This document shows, in pieces, positions 33,780-43,790 of a stretch of 64,000 bases of DNA. Under the pieces are notes generated by a model, which had not been told where the DNA came from, made no database searches, and saw only the letters and a program-made list of their open reading frames with translations. This stretch comes from Rhabdophis nuchalis. Taxonomy: Eukaryota; Chordata; Lepidosauria; Squamata; Natricidae. The position numbers and the translations under genes are program-made. The DNA is taken from assembly GCA_039707465.1 (NCBI GenBank), contig CM077648.1, forward strand, positions 19,127,119 to 19,191,118. Direction: 5' to 3'. Numbering within the stretch: position 1 is the first letter of the stretch; every line of letters begins with the position of its first letter.

Positions 33780-34440
33780 ACCCTGGGAGGGGAGAGAAGA
33801 AAGGGTTAAAAAAAAAAAAGGCCGCCAGCTTCACTTCACCGGGGCGGCCTCAGAGGACAATGGGCAGGTTTCGCGCATTGGCGCGCGCGCGAGCGCGCTC
33901 GGCAAGCCGAGTCTCGCGCCTCAGCGGTGGCGGGTTGTTGGGGAGGGGAGGGGGGGGGAGCTTCCTTGCTCAGCCGAGGCCGAGTGTCTGGAGCGGAGCA
34001 CGCGCCGTCAGCTGGTGAGCGGAGGGGCCATTCAGACAGCCCCCCCACTCCCGGGTGTGGTGGGGGGGGGGAGAGAGAAAGGGAGCTGCGACGGCGGCGC
34101 ATTGAATGCCCTTCGTCCTCCTCCTCCTCCTCTTCATCATCCCCCGCGGCCCAGCGGAGCACAACAGCCTGCATTAGTCAAGCCCTCCAGGAGCCCCACA
34201 GCAGCCAAGCAGAGGCTCGCCGGCGTCCTCCCAGAAAACGGGCAGCACGCGAGGGCACCGGCGGGGCGGCTCTAACGAAGAGGGGGAAGGAGAGACAAAG
34301 CAGGCGCGGGTGGGGAGGGGGGGGGGGACGGAAAGAAAGGAAAAAGTTTTCCTTCGCGTCCGAGCGGGGTCGTTGAGTGGCGCTTTTGCTCGTTCTCTTT
34401 TCCTTCCAGAGAGGAAGAAGCAGCAGCAGAGGAAAGTGGC
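33780..34440. promoter_or_regulatory. CpG island, possible promoter of an unseen transcript
   Basis: Dense CpG, a GCGC run at 33880-33897, (CTC)n near 34117-34135. A donor-like GGTGAGC at 34014-34020 and an acceptor-like pyrimidine tract with CAG near 34388-34411 are present but unproven. Open frames on both strands lack known motifs. Confidence 0.4.
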
Positions 34441-34487
34441 GTTCAAATCATGTCTCCCATAGCCTCCTATACCTGCCTGTTGAACGA

Positions 34488-34892
34488 CAGGTGGCCCTTG
34501 ACTTAACGGTTCACTTAGTGACTGTTGGAAGATACAACGGCCCTGAAAAAGAGAGACTTCTGGCCATGTTTCACACTGACAACATGGCAGCTTTCCCCCA
34601 CGGTCAGGTGACTTACATTTTGGATGTTGGACAACGGACTCACCTTTATGACGGTTGCAGTGGCCCCGGAGGTGGGGGTGGGTAACGTGATCGCCTTGTG
34701 TGACCTTCTGACGATCAGAATCCATGGGGACACCAGATTCCCTTAACAACCATGTTACTTATTTAACAACTGCAGTGATTCGCTTAACAAATGTGGCAAG
34801 AAAAGTCATAAAATGGGTCAAAAATTCACAAATGTCTCACTTGGCAACATAACATTTGGGCTCAATTGTGGTCATAAATTGAGGACTGCCTG
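34488..34892 (+). mobile_element. Tigger-like MITE, 405 bp
   Basis: CAGGTGGCCCTTGAC to TTGAGGACTGCCTG, TA on the right. Interior phrases as in the 41033 copy. It lies at the edge of the CpG island. Confidence 0.85.
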
Positions 34893-34894
34893 TA

Positions 34895-35254
34895 TTCTTC
34901 CCCTCAGTAGTAGAATTTAGAGACTATTTTGGAGCATGCAGGAAAATATACGCTATTATACAGTAGGTCTAATTTCATGATGCAGTGAACTTGCTGTCCA
35001 AGAAAAGGGGAATTTGTGTATGTAGGAAAAAATGAGTCTAATTACCATCATGTCAAGAATACCCATATGTGGAAAAAGTGAAATAATGTGTCACACAAAA
35101 TGCAATCATCTCTCCGATGCTTGTAACATGGAGCAAATGCTAGTTTTCAGAAAAGCACAAGTTTTTTTTATTCCATCTACCAGTCTGGTTAAATGGGCAA
35201 CCAATTTGTGTGTAGATCTACACCTGCACACACAAACACATACACACAACCACC
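34895..35254. other. Noncoding, nothing recognised
   Basis: AT-rich, no repeat or gene recognised. Confidence 0.5.
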
Positions 35255-35470
35255 GTATAACCCCCAACCTACCTACTGTATTTCTCCCTCTCCCTCCACC
35301 TATCTACCTACTGTATTTCTCCCCCTCTCTATCCCTCTACCTTTCTACCTACCTACCTACCTACCTACCTACCTACCTACCATATTTCTCCCTCTATCCC
35401 TCTACCTACCTACTGTATTTCTCCCTCTCCCTCTCTATCCCTCTACCTACCTACTGTATTTCTCCTTGAA
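35255..35470. repeat. CTAC-rich array with a longer 'ctactgtatttctccctct' unit
   Basis: At least four copies of TACTGTATTTCTCC/ATATTTCTCC separated by variable TACC and TCCC runs; a (CTAC)n core at 35344-35381. Confidence 0.85.
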
Positions 35471-35474
35471 TCTT

Positions 35475-35795
35475 ATGGACAGAGTATTTTATGTCATAAA
35501 GGATGACATAATACCTATGGCCCACTGCTCTCTCTGTATTAATCTACCTACCTTTTAAACATTTTTTTACATTTCTGTTGCGTGTACCTGGCACAGGTGT
35601 GACATCTACACTATATATATATCATTGGTGCCGTATTTGAAAGGAACGTTGTGTGAAAATGTGGAAGCGATCGGTGCAGTACTTTCGGAGATTAGCAGTT
35701 TTGAACAAACTCTTGTTACATTTTTATTTATATTATATATTGAACTTAGCATTCAGTTTGTGGCTCTGAACTGGAAGGAGACTTGGTGAACATGA
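35475..35795. other. Noncoding, nothing recognised
   Basis: AT-rich; short (AT)n at 35610-35621. Confidence 0.5.
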
Positions 35796-35799
35796 GCTC

Positions 35800-36133
35800 C
35801 AGTGGTGGGATTCAGGCGGTATGCCCCAGTACGGGCGTACTGGTGCCTGTCCGGTACACTGGGTACCGTTCCTGTGCGGTACTCCAGAGGGCCCACCCAT
35901 CCGCCTGTCCTTACCTGTATTTGAACTCTTCTGTGCTTCTGTGCACACGCATGGCGCATATGGCACCTGCACGATACTCCGGCGAGCTGCTGGAGTGTTG
36001 TGGAGGCGTCGCTGGAGGGTAGGACGCATGTGTATGCTGCACACGTGTGCGCTTGTCCTGTGCACGTTCATGTGGTGGACGCCGAGCCCTGTTGTGCTGT
36101 ACTGGTTGCACTGGGATCCGGAACCCACTACTG
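35800..36133. mobile_element. hAT nonautonomous element, 334 bp, perfect 8-bp duplication
   Basis: CAGTGGTGGGATTCAGGCGG to GGAACCCACTACTG; ATGAGCTC duplicated exactly (35792-35799, 36134-36141). The first 80 bp are rich in 'ggta(c)c' palindromic motifs. Confidence 0.92.
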
Positions 36134-36141
36134 ATGAGCTC

Positions 36142-36460
36142 TTACATGGTTGTTTCTGCTACCTCTTGAGTGAATAAGTCACAATAACTGGCTAAGTACT
36201 GTATATTCCAACATCTGTCCAGAATGTGATACCCAGTTTTCATTCTATAACTGACAAAGGAAAATACTTCATATCCAACTACTATGGCTTATTTAGATTA
36301 AAATAAATCCTATCTTTTCATACTGTATGAATCCAACCAGAGGCATGATACTGCTGATCCAGAAAGTATGATATCACTGCCAGGATTAATAACTAATAAT
36401 GACTTACTTGGTGAATTTGTCTAGTTTTCTAAAGAAGCTTCCAAACTGGTGTTCGCCAAA
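36142..36460. other. Noncoding, nothing recognised
   Basis: AT-rich, no repeat recognised. Confidence 0.5.
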
Positions 36461-36470
36461 TGTATTCCAT

Positions 36471-36817
36471 CAGGGGTGTCAAACTCAAGGCCCAGGGGCT
36501 GGATCTGGCCTGCGGGGCCGCCCTGGAAGCAGCAAAGGACTAGCCACGGTGCCTCTGCAAGCAAAATGGAGTAGCCCTCCAGAGCTCTGTTTTCACAGGC
36601 GGAGAGCTGCATTCCATTTCCGCTGGCAGAGGGTTACAAGAAGCTGTCACAGCTGAAAACAGAGCTTGGGAGCCCATTTTTGCTGGCAGAGTGCTCAGGT
36701 CACCACATATGCCCCCGACACGAGTGACATCGAGCTGGCCACACCTACCTTGGCCACACATCCAAGGTCAAATACAATCTGATGCGGCCCTCAATAAAAT
36801 CGAGTTTGACACCCCTG
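36471..36817. mobile_element. hAT nonautonomous element (CAGGGGTGTCAAACTC family), 347 bp
   Basis: Ends CAGGGGTGTCAAACTCAAGG / CGAGTTTGACACCCCTG. Flanks TATTCCAT / TATTAGAT (6 of 8). The GCGGCCC motif near the right end and the left 'ggctggatctggcc' are typical of the family. A short relative is at 56534-56658. Confidence 0.85.
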
Positions 36818-36819
36818 TA

Positions 36820-37800
36820 TTAGATGATCATTTTCATAATCTCCATTTTGCACACCCACTGTGGCGGATGGCAAGTATACATTCAGTGTGTCGGGAGAGC
36901 ATTACATTAAGAGCTGTTCTAGGTCAGTAATCCAGACTATAAAACAAATCGCTCGAGTGTTGTGATGTGTTTTACAGAATTTATGATTTTTGCAAATTAT
37001 TCTGCACTTTGTCTAGACAACTACAGAGGTCTGGTCATCTTTGGGGTTACAACTATATTCCTTTTCACAGTTTACAAAATTCACATCTTTTCTCCAGTAC
37101 TTGAATAATGCATTCAAAATGATCATTTTAAAAAAAACGGTTTTTCAATTTCTACTGTTGTGCTCCTGAGATTAATTTGTATTTTTAGTCAAACACACCC
37201 TGCTATAAATGTTTTATTGGTGAGTGAACTAGCAGCATTTACTTCTACCTAATAATAATTCGTTAACAACATAGGGGCAGGTGTTTTCAAGGATGTGATG
37301 CATCAATATGGTGAACATTTAAACTGATTTAGGAATCATCATAAAAAATGAGAGACAAGGTAAAACAGACCTAATAAAACTGTTGGCTTCACGCTCATTA
37401 AGGCACTTGAATTTCTGGTTTGCAGAATTATACCTGGTAGGGCAATAAATGGTATTGCAAACAATGAGATTTAACCGAACGCTACATCTGCACAGGAATT
37501 TCATTTTAAAGGCATACAAAATAAATATTCGTAGTCAAGCAAAAACACCAAAGCTCAGTTACAATGGTCTTCTCTAAAGGCTAGATTGGCTCCCATGGCC
37601 ATGTTATGTCTAAGGCAGCTTTCTCCGTGCAGATGGGGACAATTTCAACTTCCAAAATTACTCAGCCAGCATGGACAGCTTTCCCATGCTATTCATTCGC
37701 ACATCTAGAGAGTGTGCAATAGAGGATAATGGATCTCAGGATATGGAACTGAATTATAAGAATATATTTACCTCAGAAAATGTAACATAATAGTTGACAT
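36820..37800. other. AT-rich noncoding, nothing recognised
   Basis: No gene or named repeat. The phrase 'tttcaacttccaaaattactc' near 37650 may be a decayed palindromic MITE arm. Confidence 0.45.
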
Positions 37801-37802
37801 AA

Positions 37803-40168
37803 CATAACACCTCACCGCGGGGAGGCGGAACCGGATATTCCTATATGGTTCCGCCCCAGGCTTCTAATGGACCCGGAAAGGTTCCAGAGGGAGCTTGGGC
37901 CAATTCCTGTGACCCTGCCCCGCGACTCGACTGAGGACCTAGTGGCCGCATGGTTAAGTGCGGCCGCGGGGGCCTTGGACCGAGTCGCGCCCTTGCGGCC
38001 TCTCTTGCGGCGGCGAATCACCCAGGCTCCTTGGTTTACCGAGGAGCTTCGGGGGATGAAACGCCACAAGAGATGCCTAGAGAGCAGATGGAGATCCTCT
38101 CGCTCCGAAGCCGACCGAACACTAGTGAGAACCCATATTAGGGCTTACTTAGTGGCGATAAGGGTGGCCAAACGTGAGTATTGTGCCACCCTTATTGCAT
38201 CCGCAGATAACCACCCTGCCGCCCTGTTTGGGGTGACCCGCTCCCTCCTTCATCAGAGGCCGCGGGAAGCCCCTCTGCAAGGGCGAGCAGAGGAATTTGG
38301 GATTTATCTGCAGGAGAAAATCACTCGGATTCGGAATGAGCTACCCTCCATCGACAGTGGTCCTGTGGGACTGTCCGAGACTAGTCTTGAGGTTCCTTCT
38401 TGGGAGGAGTTTGACTTTGTTACCACCGAGGATATGGACAGGTTGTCAAGGAAACTTAGGGCGACCACATGTTTATTGGACCCGTGTCCCTCCTGGCTTG
38501 TACTGGCATCCTGGGAGACGACACGAGGCTGGCTCCAGGGCATTGTCAACGCATCTTTGAGTGAGGGGTCCTTGCCTGCCGTCTTGAAAGAGGCGGTAGT
38601 GAGGCCCCTCCTCAAGAAGCCGTCCCTGGACCCAGCTTTATTAGAGAACTATCGTCCGGTCTCCAACCTTCACTTTTTGGTGAAGGTTGTCGAGAGTGTG
38701 GTAGCCCAACAGTTTCCGCGACACCTGGAGGAAGTTGATTATCTAGACCCGCGCCAGTCCGGCTTCCGACCCGGTCACAGCACCGAGACGGCATTGGTCG
38801 CGTTGGTTGATGATCTCTGGAGGGCGCGGGATAGAGGTTATTCCTCTATCCTAGTCCTATTAGACCTCTCGGCGGCTTTTGATACCATCGACCATGGTAT
38901 CCTATTGCACCGACTGGGGGGGTTGGGGTTGGGAGGCACCGTTTTGCGGTGGTTCTCATCCTACCTCTCTGGTCGGTCGCAATATGTGTTGACGGGAGGG
39001 CAGAGGTCGACCTCGAGGCCTCTCTTATGTGGGGTTCCTCAGGGGTCGGTCCTCTCGCCCCTCCTTTTCAACACATATATGAAGCCGCTGGGTGAGATCA
39101 TCCGTGGTTTTGGGGTGGAGTACCATCTGTACGCTGATGACACCCAGCTGTACATATCCACCCCAAACCACCCCAACGATGCCGCCGAAGTGCTGTCCCG
39201 GTGTTTGGAGGCCGTACGGATCTGGATGGGTGGTAACAAACTCAGGCTCAACCCTGCCAAGACTGAGTGGCTGTGGTTTCCGGCACCCCGGTTCAGCCAG
39301 ATTACACCTACTCTGGCCATTGGGGGTGAAACACTGGCCCCCGTGGAGAGGGCGCGCAATTTGGGTGTCCTCCTGGATTCCCGGCTGTCCATGGAGGACC
39401 ATGTGGCGGCCGTGGCCAGGGGGGCGTTTCATCAGGTACGCCTGATGCGCCAATTGCGCCCCTTACTGGACCGGGCTGCCCTTCGCACAGTCACTCAAGC
39501 TCTCGTGACGTCCCGACTCGACTACTGTAATGCTCTCTACATGGGGCTTCCCTTGAGGTGCACTCGAAAGCTACAGCTAGTCCAAAACGCAGCCGCGCGG
39601 GTGATTATGGGAGCCACTAGATGCTCCCACATAACACCGATCCTGCGCGAGCTGCATTGGCTTCCTGTGGTTTTTCGAGTGCGCTTCAAGGTTCTGACAA
39701 CTATCTTTAAAGCGCTCCATGGCTCGGGGCCTAGTTATATGCGAGACCGCCTCCTGCCCCATACATCCCTTAGACCGATACGCTCCCACAGAGAGGGCCT
39801 TCTCAGGGTGCCGTCGGCCGGACAATGCCGACTGGCGACACCCAGGGGAAGAGCCTTCTCTGTGGCGGGCCCAGCCCTTTGGAATGACCTACCCCCTGAA
39901 TTACGTACCATCACCGACCTCCGCCTCTTCCACCAATGTCTTAAGACATATTTGTTTCAACAAGCCGGCCTAGCCTAACCTCCCATGGGGACTTTTAGGT
40001 AGTTTTAAATTGGGTTTTTAAAATTTGGTTTTAGCGCAGGATAGGTTATTTAATAGTTTTTTAAATTATATTTATTGTATTTTGTATGTTTTTAAATTTT
40101 CCTGTGCGCCGCCCTGGGTCCTTCGTGGAGAAGGGCGGGATATAAATTTAAATAAATAAATAAATAAG
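37803..40168 (+). mobile_element. L2-clade LINE, 5'-truncated but with open RT frame
   Basis: Begins near a small hairpin (GGCGGAACC ... GGTTCCGCC, 37824-37855), carries the RT frame below, then a 3' UTR ending 'gccgccctgggtccttcg' and 'gaagggcgggatataaat' with an (AAATA)n tail. Three other L2 copies in the window (45127, 54555, 59462) share this 3' end. Confidence 0.92.
37867..39978 (+). CDS. L2 LINE ORF2 protein: reverse transcriptase, endonuclease domain lacking
   Basis: This 703-codon frame encodes the linker, reverse transcriptase and C-terminal part of an L2-clade (CR1 superfamily) retrotransposon protein, which would copy element RNA at the target DNA. RT signatures: KPSLDPALLENYRPVSN (fingers), LLDLSAAFDTIDHG with catalytic Asp333, CGVPQGSVLSPLLF, and HLYADDTQLYI with YADD at 422-425. 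The C-terminus (HWLPVVFRVRFK, SGPSYMRDRL) is typical of L2. The APE-type endonuclease that normally precedes RT is missing, so the copy is 5'-truncated and its ATG is probably not the native start. No stop or frameshift interrupts it, suggesting a young insertion. Copy at 59451-60833 is very similar. Confidence 0.93.
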   Translation: MDPERFQRELGPIPVTLPRDSTEDLVAAWLSAAAGALDRVAPLRPLLRRRITQAPWFTEELRGMKRHKRCLESRWRSSRSEADRTLVRTHIRAYLVAIRVAKREYCATLIASADNHPAALFGVTRSLLHQRPREAPLQGRAEEFGIYLQEKITRIRNELPSIDSGPVGLSETSLEVPSWEEFDFVTTEDMDRLSRKLRATTCLLDPCPSWLVLASWETTRGWLQGIVNASLSEGSLPAVLKEAVVRPLLKKPSLDPALLENYRPVSNLHFLVKVVESVVAQQFPRHLEEVDYLDPRQSGFRPGHSTETALVALVDDLWRARDRGYSSILVLLDLSAAFDTIDHGILLHRLGGLGLGGTVLRWFSSYLSGRSQYVLTGGQRSTSRPLLCGVPQGSVLSPLLFNTYMKPLGEIIRGFGVEYHLYADDTQLYISTPNHPNDAAEVLSRCLEAVRIWMGGNKLRLNPAKTEWLWFPAPRFSQITPTLAIGGETLAPVERARNLGVLLDSRLSMEDHVAAVARGAFHQVRLMRQLRPLLDRAALRTVTQALVTSRLDYCNALYMGLPLRCTRKLQLVQNAAARVIMGATRCSHITPILRELHWLPVVFRVRFKVLTTIFKALHGSGPSYMRDRLLPHTSLRPIRSHREGLLRVPSAGQCRLATPRGRAFSVAGPALWNDLPPELRTITDLRLFHQCLKTYLFQQAGLA

Positions 40169-40169
40169 A

Positions 40170-40979
40170 AAAGCTTTGTTGTTAAACAGAATATTTTCAC
40201 GATAGCTACTAGAAATGAACATTTGCAGTATTGAAATGGAACAGTTATAACTACAATTTTTTGGTTTCAATTATTTACTTTATTCATAAAACATGAAACT
40301 CAGCCAACTGAACATTTAAAAATGCATTGCAAATACTATTGATTGGTGCCAATAGTTGATACAGTTTGCTGCCAGCAGCCTAGGTATCAACCAAGTATCT
40401 TCTTAGAATGTAAGATGTTCCAAGTAGTGCCGTTTTTTGCAGTTCCGCTGGTGTTATTGCAGGGAGCTGCAATTTGCTGATATATTTAGTAAAATTTTTG
40501 AACATGGTGCCAAGTGCACCGATGACAATGGGTGTCACTGTGACATGCTTCATCCATAGCAGTGTAGTTTCGATGGCCAGGTCGCGATATTTCATTATTT
40601 TTTTTAATTCTTTTTCTTCGACTCTGGCATCTCCAGGAACAGCAATATCAATGAACTGGACACTTCGGCCCTCTACAACCGTGATATCTGGTGTGTTGTG
40701 CTCCAAATGACGATCTGTTTGTATTCGAAAGTCCCATAAGATCTTCACCCTCTCATTCTCGATAACCTTTTCCACTTTGTGTTCCCATGACTTTCTCGAT
40801 ACAGGTAAACCATATTTTTTACATAATGACCAGTGGATTAATTTAGCAACTTGGTCGTGTCTAGCTTTGTAATTTTGCTTTGTAGTTTGTGCGATTTTGC
40901 TGCATTCACATATTAAATGTGAAACAGTTTCGACTTTGTTATTGCAAAGCTGGAAGTTTGGGTTGTCAGTGGATTGTTA
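40170..40979 (-). mobile_element. R4-clade LINE 3' fragment
   Basis: Antisense fragment directly abutting the L2 tail and ending in an (AGT)n/(ATT)n run at 40979-41020. It contains the coding end described separately and ~210 bp of AT-rich presumed 3' UTR. Confidence 0.8.
40380..40979 (-). pseudogene. R4 LINE protein C-terminus: zinc knuckle and restriction-like endonuclease
   Basis: Read from 40979 to the stop at 40380 the frame is open for about 199 codons. First a Cys/His cluster (QLCNNK...SHLICECSK, then RHDQVAKLIHWSLC) resembling the CCHC finger of R2/R4 LINEs. Then the restriction-like endonuclease: NTPDITVV, 12 residues on FIDIAVPGD (PD...D catalytic pattern), KIMKYRDLAIE, and the end VIGALGT and LQKTALLGTSYILRR, characteristic of the R4 clade. 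The RT domain is absent. In such elements this nuclease nicks the target DNA. The intact frame suggests either youth or a short test length. Confidence 0.85.
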
Positions 40980-41032
40980 TTAGTAGTAGTAGTAGTAGTA
41001 GTATTATTAGTATTATTATTGAATAATTATTA

Positions 41033-41420
41033 CAGGTAATCCTTGACTTATAACTGTTTAGTGATTCTTCAAAGTTACAATGGCACTAAATAATGTGACT
41101 TATTACCGGTTTTTATAATTATGACCTTTGCAGCATTCCCATGATCATGTGATCAAAATTCAGATGCTCGGCAACTGGTTCATATTTATGACAGCTGCAG
41201 TATCCTGGGGTTGTGCGATCCCCTTTTGCGATCTTCTGACAAGCAAAGTCAATGGGGAAGCCAGATTCACTTAACAATAAGTTTACTAATTTATCAGCTG
41301 CAGTGATTCACTTAACAACTCTGGCAAGAAAAGTCTAAAATGGGGCAAAACTCACTTAATAAATGTGTCACTTAACAACAGAAATTTTGGGCTCCATTGT
41401 CATAATTCGAGGACTACCTG
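41033..41420 (-). mobile_element. Tigger-like MITE with TA duplication, 388 bp
   Basis: CAGGTAATCCTTGACTTATA to TCGAGGACTACCTG, TA at 41031-41032 and 41421-41422. Best evidence in the window for Tc1/mariner-type integration of this family. Confidence 0.9.
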
Positions 41421-41540
41421 TATTGAAACCACAAATTATTGAAATCGTTACAAATCATTACTATTGAATGTTTCACAATGCTGTTTATTTTTTGTGCACA
41501 AGATGGTTTACAACAAAAGAAAATAAATCCACAATATTTG

Positions 41541-41670
41541 TCTGAAATGGTATAGAGTTTGCTGCCTAAGCAGGAGGTTGGACTAGAAGACCTCCAAGGT
41601 CCCTTCCAATTCTGTTATTCTATTCTATTCTATTCTATTCTACTCTACTCTACTCTACTCTACTCTACTC
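41541..41670 (+). mobile_element. CR1 3' tail with expanded (TATTC)n(TACTC)n
   Basis: 'tttgtctgaaatggtataga', 'ggttggactagaagacctcc', then about 4 TATTC and 6 TACTC units, an example of a microsatellite grown from a LINE tail. Confidence 0.9.
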
Positions 41671-41835
41671 AATACATACAGTAATAATAGTTAAAATTAA
41701 GCCCACCCAAAGTGATGGATGCTAAGCTAGATATGTTTAGTCTAAGGAAGAGAAGGCTTAAGGGGGACCTAAAAGCAGTCTTCCAATACTTGAAGATCTG
41801 TCACAGGGAAGAGGGCATCAATTTATTCTCCATTT

Positions 41836-41966
41836 CAGGGATCTCCAACCTTGACAACTTTAAGACTTGTGGACTTCAACTTCCAGAATGCCTAAGCCAG
41901 CTGGCTGAGGAATTCTGGAAGTTGAAGTCCACAAGTCTTAAAGCTGCCAAGGTTGGAGATCTCCTG
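41836..41966. mobile_element. Palindromic hAT MITE within CR1
   Basis: CAGGGATCTCCAACCTTGAC ... GGTTGGAGATCTCCTG with 'AAGACTTGTGGACTTCAAC' arms. Flanks CTCCATTT / CTCCATAG (6 of 8); uninterrupted CR1 copies read 'ttctccaaagcacc' here. Confidence 0.85.
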
Positions 41967-42164
41967 CTCCATAGCACCTGTGGGCAGGACAAGAAGCAAT
42001 GGATGGAAGCTCATCACCTGGGAATAAGGTGGAATTTCCTGACAGTGAGGATAATTAATCAATGGAACAGCTTTCCTCCCAGAGTTGTGGGTGCTTCACT
42101 GCTGCAGATTTTCAAGAAAAGATTGGACAATCGTTCGGTATAAGGCCTCCTGCCTTGGATTAGA

Positions 42165-42342
42165 GCAGGGCTCACCATCCTTTTGGACCACAGGGATTAC
42201 TAAATTCATAATTTTAAATCCAACAGACCACTAATATGATTTTTTAAAAGAGATAAATAGTATTTAGTACAATCTAAAAAATGCAAATAATTTTTCTTCG
42301 GACCACCAACGTTTTCTTACGGACCACCAGTTGTTGATTGTT
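42165..42342. mobile_element. hAT-like remnant within CR1, perfect 8-bp duplication
   Basis: 'caccatccttttggaccaca' and repeated 'ggaccaccaacg / ggaccaccagttg' are hAT-like. GGATTAGA occurs at 42157-42164 and 42343-42350. Right end altered. Confidence 0.65.
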
Positions 42343-42395
42343 GGATTAGAAGACCTCCAAGGTACCTTCCAGCCCTATGATTTTATGAAGATTAT

Positions 42396-42790
42396 CCTAC
42401 CTTCATTAAGATATAATAGGTCCTAGTCCTTTCTGCCTAATTCTTACAAGGGAAATCCATAGATATTAACTTATGTCACCCATAATGTCTTTGATCAATC
42501 AAGACTTTCTCATTTTTAAGAAACAGAGAATGTGAATGCTAGGATATCAACCTTAAGTCACATCCAAAGCAGGATAGAGAATTTCTTATTATTTTTAAAA
42601 TGTAATCCAGTTTAGCACTGCGCTCCTACCACTTTTCCTACAATTTATATATCCAACCAACTTCTAATCTTAGCTTACGAAAGGGATTAGCTTCGATAGA
42701 TCACAATTTAGGTTTTGATTTTTGGCCAATTGAAAATAGAAAGAAAACTTTCCAGATTTCTCTTCTCAGCTGGGCCAGTTGAGAGGCGGG
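42396..42790. other. Noncoding, nothing recognised
   Basis: AT-rich, no repeat recognised. Confidence 0.5.
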
Positions 42791-42796
42791 AAAATA

Positions 42797-42990
42797 CAGG
42801 TAGTCCTTGACTTACAACAGTTTGTTTAGTGAATGTTCAAAGCTATAACAGCTCTGAAAAAATGTGACATTACTGTTTTTATTGTTATAACCTTTGCCGA
42901 ATCCTCATGATCATGGGATCAAAATTCAGATACTTGGCATCTGGTTCATAGTTATGACCATTGCTGTGTCTCAAGGTCATGTGATCACCT
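42797..42990 (-). mobile_element. Tigger-like MITE, truncated by a SINE
   Basis: CAGGTAGTCCTTGACTTACA after TA, running to 'caaggtcatgtgatcacct', where a tRNA-type SINE begins. Confidence 0.8.
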
Positions 42991-43077
42991 GAGCCATGGT
43001 GGCACAGTGGTTAAAATGCAGCACTGCAGGCTACTTCTGTTGACTGTCGACTGCAGTTCAGCAGTTCAATTCTCACT
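42991..43077 (+). mobile_element. tRNA-derived SINE head
   Basis: 'gagccatggtggcacagtgg', 'ttaaaatgcagcactgcagg' and 'ttcagcagttcaattctcac' (B-box-like) form a SINE head of a different family from Sauria SINE. Its body has become the minisatellite that follows. Confidence 0.75.
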
Positions 43078-43604
43078 GGGTGGGTAAAATGAGGACCCAT
43101 CCTTCCATCCTTCCAAGGTGGGTAAAATGAGGACCCATCCTTCCATCCTTCCAAGGTGGGTAAAATGAGGACCCATCCTTCCATCCTTCCAAGGTGGGTA
43201 AAATGAGGACCCATCCTTCCATCCTTCCAAGGTGGATAAAATTAAGACCCATCCTTCCATGGTGGGTAAAATGAGGACCCATCCTTCTATCCTTTCAAGG
43301 TGGGTAAATTGAGGACCCATCCTTCTATCCTTCCATGGTGGGTAAAATGAGGACCCATCCTTCTATCCTTCCAAGGTGGGTAAATTGAGGACCCATCCTT
43401 CTATCCTTCCAAGGTGGGTAAAATGAGGACCCATCCTTCTATCCTTCCAAGGTGGGTAAATTGAGGACCCATCCTTCCATCCTTCCAAGGTGGATAAAAT
43501 GAAGACCCATCCTTCCATGGTGGGTAAAATGAGGACCCATCCTTCCATCCTTCCAAGGTGGGTAAAATGAGGACCCATCCTTCCATCCTTCTAAGGTGGG
43601 TAAG
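43078..43604. repeat. 38-bp minisatellite, 14 units, grown from a SINE body
   Basis: Unit 'tgggtaaaatgaggacccat' plus 'ccttccatccttccaagg' (38 bp); twelve 38-bp and two 30-bp units (5th and 12th). The 30-bp variants share private changes (tggataaaa, aagaccc), and units 6-11 alternate AAAAT and AAATT, showing higher-order structure. Antisense frames (MGPHFTHLGRMEGWV) are artefacts. Confidence 0.95.
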
Positions 43605-43605
43605 T

Positions 43606-43790
43606 GAAATCAACCAACCAATCAACCAAAATAGAACTGCGAGGGACCTTGGAGGTCTTCTAGTCCAACATAGCTCAAGCACCATTTCAGACAAGTGACT
43701 GTCCAGCCTCTTCTTAAAAATATCCAGTGATAAAGCATCTGCAACTTCTGATAGCAAGCTGGTTAATTTCACTCACTGTTAGAAAGTTTC
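43606..43790 (-). mobile_element. CR1 LINE 3' end, antisense
   Basis: 'gaccttggaggtcttctagt', 'catttcagacaagtgactgt', 'aaatatccagtgataaagca', 'ttagaaagtttctcctgagt'. Confidence 0.88.

Larger units (their letters stand above)
41705..42395 (+). mobile_element. CR1 LINE 3' fragment with two hAT insertions
   Basis: Encodes FSLRKRRLKGDLKAVFQYLK and RWNFLTVRIINQWN; ends at 'gattagaagacctccaaggt'. Interrupted at 41836-41966 and 42165-42342. Confidence 0.88.

Noticed and set aside
43078..43604. CRISPR-like array
   Set aside because: Direct tandem units without distinct spacers, in a vertebrate genome; it is a minisatellite.
43011..43772. Repetitive minus-strand proteins of the MGPHFTHLGRMEGWV type
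   Set aside because: They are translations of the 38-bp minisatellite and change frame with unit length; the source is a SINE body.
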